DNA of 64,000 nucleotides, from NCBI RefSeq assembly GCF_035989285.1, contig NZ_CP108513.1, forward strand, positions 8,370,001-8,434,000. The letters are read 5' to 3'. Made by a program: the position numbers and the translations under genes. This DNA comes from Streptomyces sp. NBC_01235. Lineage in GTDB: Bacteria > Actinomycetota > Actinomycetes > Streptomycetales > Streptomycetaceae. Every line of letters starts with the position of its first letter. The first letter of the stretch is position 1. Positions 1 to 8,391 of the stretch are shown piece by piece. The notes beneath the pieces were generated by a model, which saw nothing but the letters and a program-made list of their open reading frames with translations, searched no databases and was not told where the DNA came from.

Positions 1-107
1 GAGCGGCCGTCTGGTTCCTCGGCTGGGGCGCGGCGGCCTCGCATGGACGTCGGGACGGACAGTCCGACCGCACTCACGCCAACGCCGGTGCCGCTGACCG
101 ACGTTGA
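1..107 (+). CDS. C-terminal end of an upstream gene, probably a membrane protein (partial)
   Basis: An open frame enters from the left edge and stops with TGA at 105-107. Its 34 visible residues begin with a hydrophobic aromatic stretch (AAVWFLGWGAA), then a polar, charged tail. That looks like a last transmembrane helix plus a cytoplasmic tail. It would converge on the minus-strand glycosyltransferase, with the hairpin at 203-231 between them. Too little is visible to name a family, and it could be a chance frame. Confidence 0.35.
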   Translation, partial: AAVWFLGWGAAASHGRRDGQSDRTHANAGAADRR

Positions 108-202
108 CGGTGCTGCGGTGCTGCGGTGCTGCGGTGCGTGTGGGTGTCGCCGGCCGGGCCGCTCCGGTGAACGTTCAGGGCGGGCTTCAGGACAAGCGGA
201 AG

Positions 203-231
203 GCGGGCCGCCGGTGAAACCGGCGGCCCGC
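203..231. terminator. Hairpin terminator between convergent genes
   Basis: A perfect 13-bp inverted repeat (203-215 with 219-231) has a 3-nt loop and a short CCCTTT tract on the right. It lies 35 bp past the stop of the minus-strand glycosyltransferase and about 95 bp past the stop of the left-edge frame. It can therefore serve both strands. Confidence 0.7.
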
Positions 232-266
232 CCCTTTGCGTGTATGACCCACGCCGTACGAGGTTT

Positions 267-2402
267 TCAACTGACGTCGGAGGCGTCCAGGCGGTAGAGA
301 CCGCTGTAGTCGGAGACGGCGGTGCCGTTCGCCTTGACCCAGGTCGAGATCTCGGAGTTCGAGGATCCCTGGCCGCTGTCGCCGACGACGATGTAGTGCA
401 GCTTGCCCGCCTTCACGAGGCTCTTCAGCTTGGCGAGCGTCATCGCGTTGTCGCTGCCGGACCAGCCGCCCATCGAGATGACCGGCTCGCCGGACTCCAG
501 GATGATCGAGGAGGCCGTCTGGTCGGTGGCCACCGCCACCAGCCAGCTCGCGCCGTCCTGGTTCTTCTTCAGGTACGTGATCATCGCGGACGACACCTGG
601 GTGCCGCCGCCCATGCCACCACCGGTGAGCTCTTCGGCACTGCCGGACTCGGCCGTACCCGACTCGGTGGAGCCGGACCCCGTCGTACCGGACTCGGTCG
701 TACCGGTCTCCGTCGAGTCCGACTCCGTCGAGTCGCCGGTGTTCGACGGGGGCTGGCCCATTTCCTGGCCGTCGCCCGAACCGCTGGGCGCCTCACCGGA
801 GTTGGTGCCCGGCCCGCCGTTCGTACCGCTGGGCCGCTGGCCGCCGCCCATGCCGCCGCCGGTGTTCGGGCCGGCCGTCGGGTTGGTGCCGTTGGTGCTG
901 GAGGCGGCGGCCGAGGCCGAGTAGGCGGCGGGACCGGCGAGCAGCGCCACGACCGCCGCCAGAGCCGCGACACCCATCAGCTGCTGCCGCTTCGTGAACC
1001 GGCCGACCAGCAGCCCGATCACCGCGGCGGCTCCCGCGACACCGGCCACGATCTCGGCGACCGTGTACAGCGTCCCGGAGCCGGAGACCCGCTGGAGCAG
1101 GACGACCGCCCACACCGAGCTCGCCGCGACCGCGGCCGGCAGCACCCATCCCCACTTTGCCGCAGAGCCCTTGCGGAAAGCGTTGTAGAGCATGACGCCG
1201 CCCGCGCCGGCGACGGCCGCGATGCCGGGGGCCATGGCGGTGACGTAGTACGGGTGGAAGGTGCCCTCGGCGAGGGCGAAGGTCAGGTAGTGGAGGACGA
1301 ACCAGCCGCCCCACAGCATCAGCGCGGCGCGCTTGGCGTCGGTACGGGGCGCCCGGCCGCGCAGGACCAGGCCGGCCACCAGCGCGATCGCCGCGAAGGG
1401 GATCAGCCAGGAGATCTGGCCGCCCATGATGTCGTTGAACATCCGGTACAGGCCCGCCTCGCCGCCGAAGCTCGCGCCGTTGCCCTGCGAGCCCACCGAC
1501 GAACTCGCCCCGAAGATACGGCCGAAACCGTTGTAGCCGATGACCAGGTCCCAGACCGTGTTGTCGGTCGAACCGCCGATGTAGGGGCGGGAGGAGGCCG
1601 GGATCAGGTCGACGACCACCATCCACCAGGCGCTGGAGACGACCAGCGCGACCGTGCCGACCGCAAGGTTGCGTATGCGCTTGCCCAGCGACGCGTTCGC
1701 GGCCCACAGATACACCAGGAAGAACGCGGGCAGGACGACGTAGGCCTGCATCATCTTCGTGTTGAACGCGAAACCGATGGCGACACCGGACCACACCAGC
1801 GGCATCAGCCGTCCGGTGCGCACCGACTTCAGCAGCGCGGCCGCGCCCAGCAGCATCAGGAAGACGAGGATCGGGTCGGGGTTGGTGTCCCGGGTGATGG
1901 CGACCGTGATCGGGGTGAGCGTCAGCGCCAGCGCGGAGATCGTCGCCGCCACCGCGCCGAAGTCACGCTTGACCAGTCGGTGCAGAAGCGCGACGGAGCC
2001 GGTTCCCACGGCGACCATCGGCAGCATCAACTGCCAGGTGCCGTATCCGAAGGCGCGGGCGGACAGGCCCATCACCCACAGGGCGAAGGGCGGTTTGTCG
2101 ACGGTGATGAAGCTGCCGGAGTCCAGGGCGCCGAAGAAGAACGCCTTCCAGCTCTTGGTGCCGCTGTAGACGGCCGCGTCGTAGAACGTGTTGCCGGTGA
2201 TCGAGGAGAGGTTCCAGGCGTAGAGGGCCGTGGCCAGTACGAGGATCGCCCACAGGGCCGGGCGGGCCCAGCGCGGGTCCTCGGGGGCGCCGGTGAACAG
2301 GCGCCTGGCGCGCGAGGCGAGTCCGCCGTCGGCGGGCGGAGCCGCCCGGTGGCGGCGGCCGTCCTCCTGGACGGGGGCGGGCGGCGGGGCGAGGGTCGTC
2401 AT
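267..2402 (-). CDS. Polytopic GT39/ArnT-like glycosyltransferase (mannosyltransferase family)
   Basis: This 711-residue protein resembles the GT39/PMT_2 and ArnT-like transferases that move a sugar from a polyprenyl-phosphate carrier onto cell-envelope acceptors. Near residues 60-90 is the family's aromatic first-helix region (LYAWNLSS, then a 'DAAVYSGTKSWKAFFFG' segment), followed by the 'TVDKPPFALW' loop that carries the Asp-Lys-Pro-Pro signature. Roughly ten hydrophobic helices follow. A Gly/Ser/Thr/Glu-rich linker (about residues 490-600) leads to a soluble C-terminal domain ending with GLYRLDASDVS. The ATG at 2402 overlaps the TGA of the upstream glycosyltransferase (ATGA). The frame stays open far upstream (to about 4058), but that part is antisense to real genes. 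The natural acceptor cannot be read from sequence. Confidence 0.85.
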   Translation of the reverse strand: MTTLAPPPAPVQEDGRRHRAAPPADGGLASRARRLFTGAPEDPRWARPALWAILVLATALYAWNLSSITGNTFYDAAVYSGTKSWKAFFFGALDSGSFITVDKPPFALWVMGLSARAFGYGTWQLMLPMVAVGTGSVALLHRLVKRDFGAVAATISALALTLTPITVAITRDTNPDPILVFLMLLGAAALLKSVRTGRLMPLVWSGVAIGFAFNTKMMQAYVVLPAFFLVYLWAANASLGKRIRNLAVGTVALVVSSAWWMVVVDLIPASSRPYIGGSTDNTVWDLVIGYNGFGRIFGASSSVGSQGNGASFGGEAGLYRMFNDIMGGQISWLIPFAAIALVAGLVLRGRAPRTDAKRAALMLWGGWFVLHYLTFALAEGTFHPYYVTAMAPGIAAVAGAGGVMLYNAFRKGSAAKWGWVLPAAVAASSVWAVVLLQRVSGSGTLYTVAEIVAGVAGAAAVIGLLVGRFTKRQQLMGVAALAAVVALLAGPAAYSASAAASSTNGTNPTAGPNTGGGMGGGQRPSGTNGGPGTNSGEAPSGSGDGQEMGQPPSNTGDSTESDSTETGTTESGTTGSGSTESGTAESGSAEELTGGGMGGGTQVSSAMITYLKKNQDGASWLVAVATDQTASSIILESGEPVISMGGWSGSDNAMTLAKLKSLVKAGKLHYIVVGDSGQGSSNSEISTWVKANGTAVSDYSGLYRLDASDVS

Positions 2403-3256
2403 GACGCGTACTCCAGGTGGGTGTTCGCCCCGGTGGGCTGGACGGCGGGAGAGGCGGTGCGCGCGGCCGGCACCTGCGGGGTGCTCGTGCGGCGGGGTAC
2501 GGCGGGGATACGGGTGCGGCCGGTGAGGGTGGAGCGGAGCATCCGGCCCATGCCCTTGAGGTCGTCGACGGCCGTACGGACGATGTCGACCCGGCTGTCG
2601 GGGTCGTCGGTCCAGTCGACCGGCACCTCGTGGACGCGGAGCCGGTTGCGCTGGGCCAGGACCAGCAGTTCGGTGTCGAAGAACCAGGCGGTGTCCTCGA
2701 TGTGCGGGGCGAGCGCGCGGAAGACGTCGGCGCGGACGGCCTTGAAGCCGCACTGCGCGTCCGAGAAGCGGGCGCCGAGCCCCGCCTTCAGCAGCAGGTT
2801 GTAGGAGCGGGAGACGAACTCCCGCTTGGCGCCCCGGACCACCGCCGCCTGGCGGTGCAGCCGGCTGCCGATCGCGAGGTCGCTGTGGCCGGACAGCAGC
2901 GGGGCGACCAGGGGGAGGAACGCCTCCAGTCCGGTGGAGAGGTCCACGTCCATGTACGCGACGACATCGGCGGCAGAGCGGTTCCACACGTGTTTCAGGG
3001 CGCGGCCCCGGCCCTTCTGCTCCAGACGCACGGCGTGCACGTGCGGGAGACGGAGGGTCAGGTCGGTCGCCACGTACCAGGTGTCGTCCGTGCTGGCGTT
3101 GTCCGCGACCGTGATGCGGAACGGGAACGGGAAGGACTCTTCGAGGTGTGCGTGGAGACGGCCGATGCTGTCGGCGAGGACGTGGGCCTCGTTGTACACC
3201 GGCACCACGATCTCGACCGACCGCTGCCGGACGCCTCCCGCGTTCGTTTCGTTCAT
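2399..3256 (-). CDS. GT2-family dolichyl/polyprenyl-phosphate glycosyltransferase
   Basis: This 285-residue GT-A enzyme is likely to charge polyprenyl phosphate with a sugar from a nucleotide donor. The N-terminus has the GT2 start (EIVVPVYNEA, residues 11-20) and the nucleotide-binding 'ADNASTDDT' segment. The metal-binding acidic motif 'MDVDLSTG' is near residue 100, and the acceptor loop 'SDAQCGFKAV' is near residue 160. No transmembrane helix is visible, so it is the soluble DPM1-type enzyme rather than the membrane-anchored type. It is translationally coupled to the downstream GT39 enzyme by an ATGA overlap. The pair plausibly makes and uses one lipid-linked sugar. Confidence 0.88.
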   Translation of the reverse strand: MNETNAGGVRQRSVEIVVPVYNEAHVLADSIGRLHAHLEESFPFPFRITVADNASTDDTWYVATDLTLRLPHVHAVRLEQKGRGRALKHVWNRSAADVVAYMDVDLSTGLEAFLPLVAPLLSGHSDLAIGSRLHRQAAVVRGAKREFVSRSYNLLLKAGLGARFSDAQCGFKAVRADVFRALAPHIEDTAWFFDTELLVLAQRNRLRVHEVPVDWTDDPDSRVDIVRTAVDDLKGMGRMLRSTLTGRTRIPAVPRRTSTPQVPAARTASPAVQPTGANTHLEYAS

Positions 3257-3392
3257 GGCCCTGACGATCGGGGCCGTGTCTGGGGGATCCCTGAGCCGCT
3301 CCTGAGGGAAGAGTGAGAATCAGCGGACTCACAGGTTGCGCACAGACGGAATCCCTTTCGTCCGGGGCGGGACGGTGTGATCGACTGCGGGC

Positions 3393-3791
3393 ATGAGTCT
3401 GACGAGCGAGGTCTTCCTGGTGGGGGACGACGGTGACCTCGACATCCTGGCCGGGGAGAGGGACGGCCGGCCCGACGGCATGGATCTGGCCGGACCGGAG
3501 TCGTGGCGCACCGAGGTGTGGGGGTCGCGGGCCATCCGCCGGACCGGCGCGCGTTTCCTGCCGGCGTTGGTGAGCGTGCACAACGGTGATGTCGTCGCGC
3601 CCGACGAGATCCCCGCTCTCCTGGCGGAGATCGCCCTGGTACGGGCCTGCCTGACGCGACTCGCCACGGAGACCTGCCCGCCCGACCGGACGGCCGAGAG
3701 CCACCGCCACCACATCTCCAGTCGCCTCGACGGCATCGAGGCGAGCGCGCGGTACGCCGGGCGGGTCGGCGGCGGACTGCTGATCTGGTAA
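3393..3791 (+). CDS. Conserved hypothetical protein, 132 aa
   Basis: A small soluble protein of 132 residues that I cannot place in a named family. It opens with alternating hydrophobic/acidic residues (EVFLVGDDGDLDIL), has a central 'SVHNGDVVAPDEIPALLAEI' segment, and ends in a basic, His-rich helix. There is no signal peptide, membrane helix or Cys pair. It is divergent from the glycosyltransferase pair and codirectional with the betaine transporter 85 bp downstream. Codon bias fits its neighbours, which supports a real gene. Confidence 0.65.
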   Translation: MSLTSEVFLVGDDGDLDILAGERDGRPDGMDLAGPESWRTEVWGSRAIRRTGARFLPALVSVHNGDVVAPDEIPALLAEIALVRACLTRLATETCPPDRTAESHRHHISSRLDGIEASARYAGRVGGGLLIW

Positions 3792-3876
3792 GCGGTCTAG
3801 ACTCTCCCCGCAACGGCCCGAACTCGCACGGTCGAGAATGGGCAGAAAATGCCAGACCCGAAGGGTATTCGGCGCT

Positions 3877-5031
3877 TTGATACGGATAGATTCAGTCACC
3901 AAGCGATACCCGGACGGCACGGTGGCGGTCGACCGGCTCTCCCTCGACATACCGGACCGTTCGATCACCGTCCTCGTCGGCCCCTCGGGCTGCGGCAAGA
4001 CGACCACCCTGCGGATGATCAACCGGATGGTCGAGCCCAGCGAGGGCACGATCCTCATCGACGGCGTCGACAGCCGTCAGCAGTCGGTCAACACCCTGCG
4101 CCGGTCCATGGGTTACGTCATCCAGAACGCCGGACTCTTCCAGCACCGCACGATCGTCGACAACATCGCCACCGTGCCCCGGCTGCTCGGCTGGAGCAAG
4201 GACAAGGCCCGCGCCAGGGCCCGGGAACTGATGGAACGGGTGGGGCTCGACGCCTCGTTCGCCAAGCGCTACCCCTACCAGCTCTCCGGCGGCCAGCAGC
4301 AGCGCGTCGGCGTGGCCCGGGCGCTCGCCGCCGATCCGCCGGTACTGCTCATGGACGAGCCCTTCTCCGCCGTCGACCCCGTCGTCCGCAAGGGCCTCCA
4401 GGACGAACTCCTGCGCATCCAGGACGAGTTGGGCAAGACCATCGTCTTCGTCACGCACGACATCGATGAGGCGGTCAAGCTCGGCACGATGGTCGCCGTG
4501 CTGCGCACCGGCGGCCGGCTCGCCCAGTTCGCGCCGCCCGCCGAGCTGTTGTCCGACCCAGCCGACGCGTTCGTCGAGGACTTCCTCGGCGCCGACCGCG
4601 GCATCCGGCGCCTGTCGTTCTTCTCCTCCGACGGCCTGGAACTGCTCACCGCCCCGATCGTCGCGATCGACGCCACCGCCGAGCAGATCGCCGCCCGCGG
4701 CGCGGCCGACGCCCCCTACGTCCTCGTCACCGGACTGGACGGCCGTCCGCTCGGCTGGAGCGCACCCGCCGGGCTGACGGCCGGACAGGTCGACATCGAC
4801 CGACTGCTGCCGTTCGGGCGGCCGTTCGTCGCCGGCCGCGACTCGCTGCGCGCCGCACTCGACTGCGCCGTCCTGTCGCCCACCGGCTGGGCGGTCGCCG
4901 TGGACGCCGAGGGCCGGGCCGCCGGAGTCGTCTCGCAGGCTGCCATCGGCGAGGCCATCCGCGGCGCCCACGCGGCAGGGCGTGAGGAACGGCGGACCAC
5001 CGCCGAAACCGCTCGGAAAGTCATCCGGTGA
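3877..5031 (+). CDS. Glycine betaine/carnitine/choline ABC transporter ATP-binding protein (OpuCA/ProV-like)
   Basis: This is the ATPase that powers uptake of quaternary-amine osmoprotectants. It has Walker A GPSGCGKTT (about residue 36), the Q-loop near 'YVIQNAGLF', the ABC signature LSGGQQQR (about 137), Walker B 'VLLMDEPFSAVD' and the switch His in 'FVTHDIDEA'. After residue 240 comes a degenerate CBS-like regulatory region, as in OpuCA. I chose the TTG at 3877, preceded by AAGGG, because it puts the first conserved strand (IRIDSVTKRYPDG) at the N-terminus. An ATG at 3838 would add 13 unconserved residues. A TAGACT hexamer at 3798-3803 is a possible -10 box. The GTG of the next gene overlaps its stop. 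Confidence 0.9.
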   Translation: MIRIDSVTKRYPDGTVAVDRLSLDIPDRSITVLVGPSGCGKTTTLRMINRMVEPSEGTILIDGVDSRQQSVNTLRRSMGYVIQNAGLFQHRTIVDNIATVPRLLGWSKDKARARARELMERVGLDASFAKRYPYQLSGGQQQRVGVARALAADPPVLLMDEPFSAVDPVVRKGLQDELLRIQDELGKTIVFVTHDIDEAVKLGTMVAVLRTGGRLAQFAPPAELLSDPADAFVEDFLGADRGIRRLSFFSSDGLELLTAPIVAIDATAEQIAARGAADAPYVLVTGLDGRPLGWSAPAGLTAGQVDIDRLLPFGRPFVAGRDSLRAALDCAVLSPTGWAVAVDAEGRAAGVVSQAAIGEAIRGAHAAGREERRTTAETARKVIR

Positions 5032-5744
5032 ACCGCTTCTTCGACATCCCCAGCGACCTCCAGCACGACTGGCTCGGCCTCATCGGGCTGCATCTGCGCG
5101 AGGCCCTGCTGCCGGTGCTGGGCGGGCTGTTGCTCGCGCTTCCGCTGGCCCAGCTGTGCGTGCGGCTGCGCTGGCTGTACCCGCCCGTGCTGTGGGTGAC
5201 GACCGTGCTCTACGCCATCCCGTCGCTGGCCTTCTTCGTCGTCCTCATCGACTACACGGGGCAGACCGAACTGACGGTGATGATCCCGCTCACGGTCTAC
5301 ACCCTGGTCGTGCTCGTCCCGGCGATCGTCGACGGCGTGCGCTCGGTGCCGCAGGAGACCCTCGCCGCCGCGACCGCCATGGGCTTCGGGCCCGTACGCC
5401 GTTACATCCAGGTCCAGTTGCCGATCGCGGTGCCCGCCATCATCGCCGGTCTGCGGGTGGCGACGGTGTCGAGCATCAGCCTCGTCAGCGTCGGCATGCT
5501 GATCGGCAACCAGGGCGCGCTCGGCAACCTGCTGCACGACGCGCAGATCTACAACAGGCCGGAACTCGCCTGGAACTCCGTGATCACCAGCGCCGCCCTG
5601 GCGGTTGTCGCGGACGCCCTGCTGGTCGTCGTGCGCGTCCTGCTCACCCCCTGGATGCCGAGCGGCATACGCGCCGGAAAGTCCAGGACCACCGGGGTCC
5701 GGCCCGATCCGGCCGTGCCCGCCCTGGAGGACGCAGCCCGGTGA
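5028..5744 (+). CDS. Betaine/choline ABC transporter permease (OpuCB-like)
   Basis: This 238-residue inner-membrane permease has about five to six hydrophobic helices. The ABC permease coupling loop (EAA-type) is at 'AAATAMGFGPVRRYIQVQLP' (residues 117-136), ahead of 'AVPAIIAGLRVATVSS'. It starts with GTG overlapping the ATPase stop (GTGA) and is itself overlapped by the next permease in the same way. Translation of the three subunits therefore looks coupled. It should pair with the second permease and the lipoprotein at 12.3 kb. Confidence 0.9.
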   Translation: MNRFFDIPSDLQHDWLGLIGLHLREALLPVLGGLLLALPLAQLCVRLRWLYPPVLWVTTVLYAIPSLAFFVVLIDYTGQTELTVMIPLTVYTLVVLVPAIVDGVRSVPQETLAAATAMGFGPVRRYIQVQLPIAVPAIIAGLRVATVSSISLVSVGMLIGNQGALGNLLHDAQIYNRPELAWNSVITSAALAVVADALLVVVRVLLTPWMPSGIRAGKSRTTGVRPDPAVPALEDAAR

Positions 5745-6409
5745 ACGTACTCAATTTCGTAAACGCCTTCTTCAGCGACAGCGCGCACTGGCAGGGTTAC
5801 GACGGAATCCCCATCCGCTTGTGGGAACACGTCCAGTACTCCCTGGAAGCGCTTGCCCTCGCTGCCGTCATCGGGCTGCCGGTCGGCCTGGTGACCGGTC
5901 ACTACGGGCGCGGCGGAAACGCCCTTTCCCTGGTCGCCACCGCCGGCCGCGCGCTGCCCACCTTCGGCCTGCTGGTGGTGACGACCATCGTGCTCGGGTT
6001 CGGCATGCTGCCCGTCATGATCCCGCTGGTCGTCCTCGCCGTGCCGCCGATCCTGGTCACCACCTACGAAGCGGTGCGCTCCGTCGATCCGTCCCCCGTG
6101 GACGCCGCGCGGGGCATGGGCATGCGCGAGTCCGACATCCTGCTGCGCGTCGAACTGCCCGTGGCGCTCCCGTTGATCCTCGGCGGCCTGCGCTCGGCGG
6201 CCATCCAGATCGTCTCCACGGCCACCATCGCCGCGTACGTCAGCCTCGGCGGCCTCGGCCGCTACATCGTCGACGGCCTCTACCAGCACGACTACGAGAA
6301 GGTCGTGGGCGGCGCCACCCTGGTCGCCGGCCTGGCACTCGCGACACTCGCGGTGTTCTGGGCGGCGACGAAGGTGACGGTCTCACCGGGGGTACGCAGG
6401 AGCAACTAG
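5741..6409 (+). CDS. Betaine/choline ABC transporter permease (OpuCD-like)
   Basis: The second membrane subunit has 222 residues. The EAA loop is 'DAARGMGMRESDILLRVELP' and is followed by 'ALPLILGGLRSAAIQIVSTATIAAYVSLGGLGRYI', the typical OpuC/ProW C-terminal pair of helices. The GTG start at 5741 overlaps the preceding TGA. No binding protein follows directly. Instead the operon ends against a ridA relic on the other strand, and a betaine-type binding lipoprotein appears 6 kb further on. Confidence 0.9.
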   Translation: MNVLNFVNAFFSDSAHWQGYDGIPIRLWEHVQYSLEALALAAVIGLPVGLVTGHYGRGGNALSLVATAGRALPTFGLLVVTTIVLGFGMLPVMIPLVVLAVPPILVTTYEAVRSVDPSPVDAARGMGMRESDILLRVELPVALPLILGGLRSAAIQIVSTATIAAYVSLGGLGRYIVDGLYQHDYEKVVGGATLVAGLALATLAVFWAATKVTVSPGVRRSN

Positions 6410-6416
6410 CCCTGAA

Positions 6417-6785
6417 CGGGAGGGCCGTACGGCGATGGCGTCGACCTCGAACAGCATGCCCGGCAGGGCCGGCGAGGCGACCGCGCTCAGGGTCTGCGTC
6501 GGCAGGCACTCGCAGAGGGGGTCACCTCCGGATCGAGCGAAGCCGAGAGTGGGGGAGGGTGTGCAGGGCCTTGCCCAGCGCCTCCGGCCCGCCGGGGTCG
6601 TGGTCCACGACGAACGTACCCAGCAGTACGACGTGCTGGAGACCGAGACCCATCCCGGCCAGGGCCGACTCCAGCCGGTCGAAGGCCACTTCCGCGTGGG
6701 CGGCGAAGTCGCCGGGCACGGGGGGCGCCGGACGCGTCCGAGGCGTACTGCCCGCGAGGAAGACGAGTTCACCGGGCGCCGACAC
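6417..6785 (-). pseudogene. Disrupted RidA/YjgF-family gene
   Basis: RidA proteins deaminate reactive enamine/imine intermediates. Here the middle of such a protein reads in one minus frame (LVFLAGSTP near 6770 to FVVDHDPGG near 6600). The C-terminus (TLSAVASPALPGMLFEVDAIAV, ending near 6420) reads in a different frame. Between them lies a 41-bp palindromic element (6517-6557) that adds a frame change and an in-frame TGA. The usual first 20 or so residues also appear to be missing. No intact product is possible, so I call it a pseudogene. Confidence 0.75.
6517..6557. repeat. Short palindromic Streptomyces-type dispersed element inside ridA
   Basis: The element is bounded by GGGGG and GGGGGAG with an internal CGAGCGAAGCCGAGAG core. 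From memory this matches a short interspersed palindrome (CTCCCCCACTCTCGGCTTCG...) found in many copies in Streptomyces genomes. It separates the two halves of the ridA relic, so it looks inserted. No transposase is present. Confidence 0.6.
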
Positions 6786-6855
6786 GGCATGTGTTTCTGG
6801 TTCGACCTATGTTTCCGACCGTTTCCGCCTGTTTCCGCGGGGCGCGTCCTGTCGG

Positions 6856-7455
6856 TCAGCCCTCAGAACGTGCCAGCGCCTGTTCCAGTACGACGAGCAG
6901 GGCGTCGCGCACCGAGCCGCGCTCGCGGGCGTCGAAGACGAGCAGCGGGACGCCGTCCGACACGTCGAGGGCCCAGCGGACCTCGTCCAGCGTGTGCGCG
7001 ACGTGACCGTCGAAAGCGTTTACAGCAACGGCGAACGGGATCTGCTTGTGCTCGAAGTAGTCCACGGCGGCGTAGCAGTCGTCGAGGCGCCGGGTGTCGA
7101 CGATGACGAGCCCGCCGACCGCGCCCTCCACGATGTCGTCCCACATGAACCCGAACCGCTCCTGTCCGGGCGTGCCGAACAGATACAGCTTCAGCGTCGG
7201 GTCGATGGTGATGCAGCCGAAGTCCATCGCGACCGTGGTGGTGGTCTTGCGCGGGGTGTGGCTGAGGTCGTCCACGCCCGCCGCGACCTCGGTGATCGCC
7301 GCTTCGGTGGTCAGCGGCTCGATCTCGGAGATCGAGCCGACGGCGGTGGTCTTGCCCACGCCGAAGCCGCCCGCGATCACCAGTTTCACCGGCAGCGGCG
7401 GCCGTACGGCGGCCTGCCCGGCCGAGGTGCGGACCAGCGGTTCAGTCGGTGTCAC
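6856..7455 (-). CDS. cvnD: Conservon GTPase-like protein CvnD
   Basis: This 199-residue small G-protein is the last gene of conservon 1. It carries a P-loop (GGFGVGKTT, residues about 29-37), a switch/G3 region ending in 'YLFGTPGQERFGFMW' (about residue 85), and a G4-like 'VAVNAFDG' in place of the classical NKxD. The GTG at 7455 overlaps the end of cvnC by 14 nt. In the known family CvnD works with CvnA-C in a membrane-associated complex loosely compared to a eukaryotic G-protein system. It carries an AT-rich GTAAACGCTTTC stretch at 7012-7023. Confidence 0.9.
   Translation of the reverse strand: MTPTEPLVRTSAGQAAVRPPLPVKLVIAGGFGVGKTTAVGSISEIEPLTTEAAITEVAAGVDDLSHTPRKTTTTVAMDFGCITIDPTLKLYLFGTPGQERFGFMWDDIVEGAVGGLVIVDTRRLDDCYAAVDYFEHKQIPFAVAVNAFDGHVAHTLDEVRWALDVSDGVPLLVFDARERGSVRDALLVVLEQALARSEG
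7012..7023. other. AT-rich near-palindrome inside cvnD (conservon 1)
   Basis: GAAAGCGTTTAC on the plus strand encodes V-N-A-F on the minus strand with a GTA valine codon that is unusual here. The homologous position of the second cvnD (16458-16469) has almost the same 12-mer. It resembles a LacI-type or cre-like operator, but its function is not shown. Confidence 0.35.
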
Positions 7456-7882
7456 GGAGTACCCCCCGGGAGTCGGGGATGGCCCGCAGGCCATCGATAA
7501 CCCTGCGCAGAACGGATGCGTCGTGGGTGACGCCGGAGTCGGGCACGTGCACCGACAGCTGCCCCGCCGCCCGCAGGTCCTCGGCGAGGACCCGCACCAC
7601 GTTCAGGTGCAGCCGCAGCCGGGCCGCGATCTCCGCGATGGACTGCGGCACACGGCAGGCGGCGACGATGTCGTGCTGTTCGAAGGAGAGCCGGTCGAGC
7701 GTGTCGAGCCCGTCGGTGGTGGCCACCAGCTGGGTCTCCACGGGCATCGTCCGGCCGGACGACGCCTCGCCCGCGCCCGCCACCCGGCCGGCGGTGACCA
7801 GGAAGGGCCGGACGGCGGACGCGGGGCCGACGAGGGCGACGCCGTCCTCGTCGGCCCCGCGCGGTGTGCGGCCGTCCGCCAT
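7442..7882 (-). CDS. cvnC: Conservon DUF742 protein CvnC
   Basis: A 146-residue DUF742 protein, the third conservon component. Its C-terminal half is a winged-helix-like fold with the family pattern 'RLSFEQHDIVAACRVPQSIAEIA' (about residues 65-87) and 'VRVLAEDLRAAGQL'. The N-terminal third is variable and disordered-looking. The ATG at 7882 follows a GAGAAAG box, 32 bp after cvnB, and its 3' end overlaps cvnD by 14 nt. The family is thought to bridge CvnB and the GTPase rather than bind DNA on its own. Confidence 0.9.
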   Translation of the reverse strand: MADGRTPRGADEDGVALVGPASAVRPFLVTAGRVAGAGEASSGRTMPVETQLVATTDGLDTLDRLSFEQHDIVAACRVPQSIAEIAARLRLHLNVVRVLAEDLRAAGQLSVHVPDSGVTHDASVLRRVIDGLRAIPDSRGVLRDTD

Positions 7883-7914
7883 CGGTGTTCGCTTTCTCTA
7901 CGGTGGCACGCGGG

Positions 7915-8391
7915 TCAGCGCGTACGCGTGGCGCCGACGCTGTTCTTCAGTTCCAGGACGAGCTGCGGGCTGAGCGCGGTACCGGCGCGGTTGGCGAACA
8001 CCGTCATCTCGTAGGCGATGTTGCCCAGCTTGGCCTCCTTGTCGGTGACCACGCCGAGGACGGCGCCGCTGCCGATCGCGGAGACCAGGACGTGGCCGCC
8101 CTCCAGGTCGATGATGACCTTGTTCAGGCCGCCCAGACCGTAGTTGCCGGAGGCGCCCGCGGCCAGGCTGGTGATGCCCGAGACGATCGCCGCCAGCCGT
8201 TCGGAGTCGGCGTGCTCGCGCAGTTCCGACACGGCGATCAGCAGTCCGTCGGAGGACACCGCGATGGCGTCCACGACCCCCGCGGTCTCGGTGGCGAAAC
8301 GGTTGAGCAGCCAGGTGAAGTCGGCTGCGGCGGCCCGCAGATCGGTCGGCCTGGCATCTCCGGCGGGAGTCTCACCTGTCGACGTGCTCAC
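7915..8391 (-). CDS. cvnB: Conservon roadblock/LC7 protein CvnB
   Basis: A 158-residue roadblock/LC7 (MglB-like) protein. It has the family's strand-helix pattern 'VVDAIAVSSDGLLIAVS' (about residues 40-56), then the 'ERLAAIVSGITSLAAGAS' helix and 'VIIDLEGGHVLVSAIG'. Roadblock proteins usually dimerise and act on the partner GTPase, here CvnD. The GTG start at 8391 overlaps the cvnA stop (GTGA), so translation is coupled to the sensor. Confidence 0.92.
   Translation of the reverse strand: MSTSTGETPAGDARPTDLRAAAADFTWLLNRFATETAGVVDAIAVSSDGLLIAVSELREHADSERLAAIVSGITSLAAGASGNYGLGGLNKVIIDLEGGHVLVSAIGSGAVLGVVTDKEAKLGNIAYEMTVFANRAGTALSPQLVLELKNSVGATRTR

Noticed and set aside
240..2804. Very long plus-strand open frame (854 codons) over the glycosyltransferase genes
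   Set aside because: Arg/Gly/Ala/Asp-rich antisense product without family patterns. The minus strand encodes a clear GT39 enzyme and GT2 enzyme here.
2403..4058. N-terminal extension of the GT39 frame to 4058
   Set aside because: It runs antisense through the GT2 gene and into the betaine ATPase. The ATGA-coupled start at 2402 gives a normal protein.
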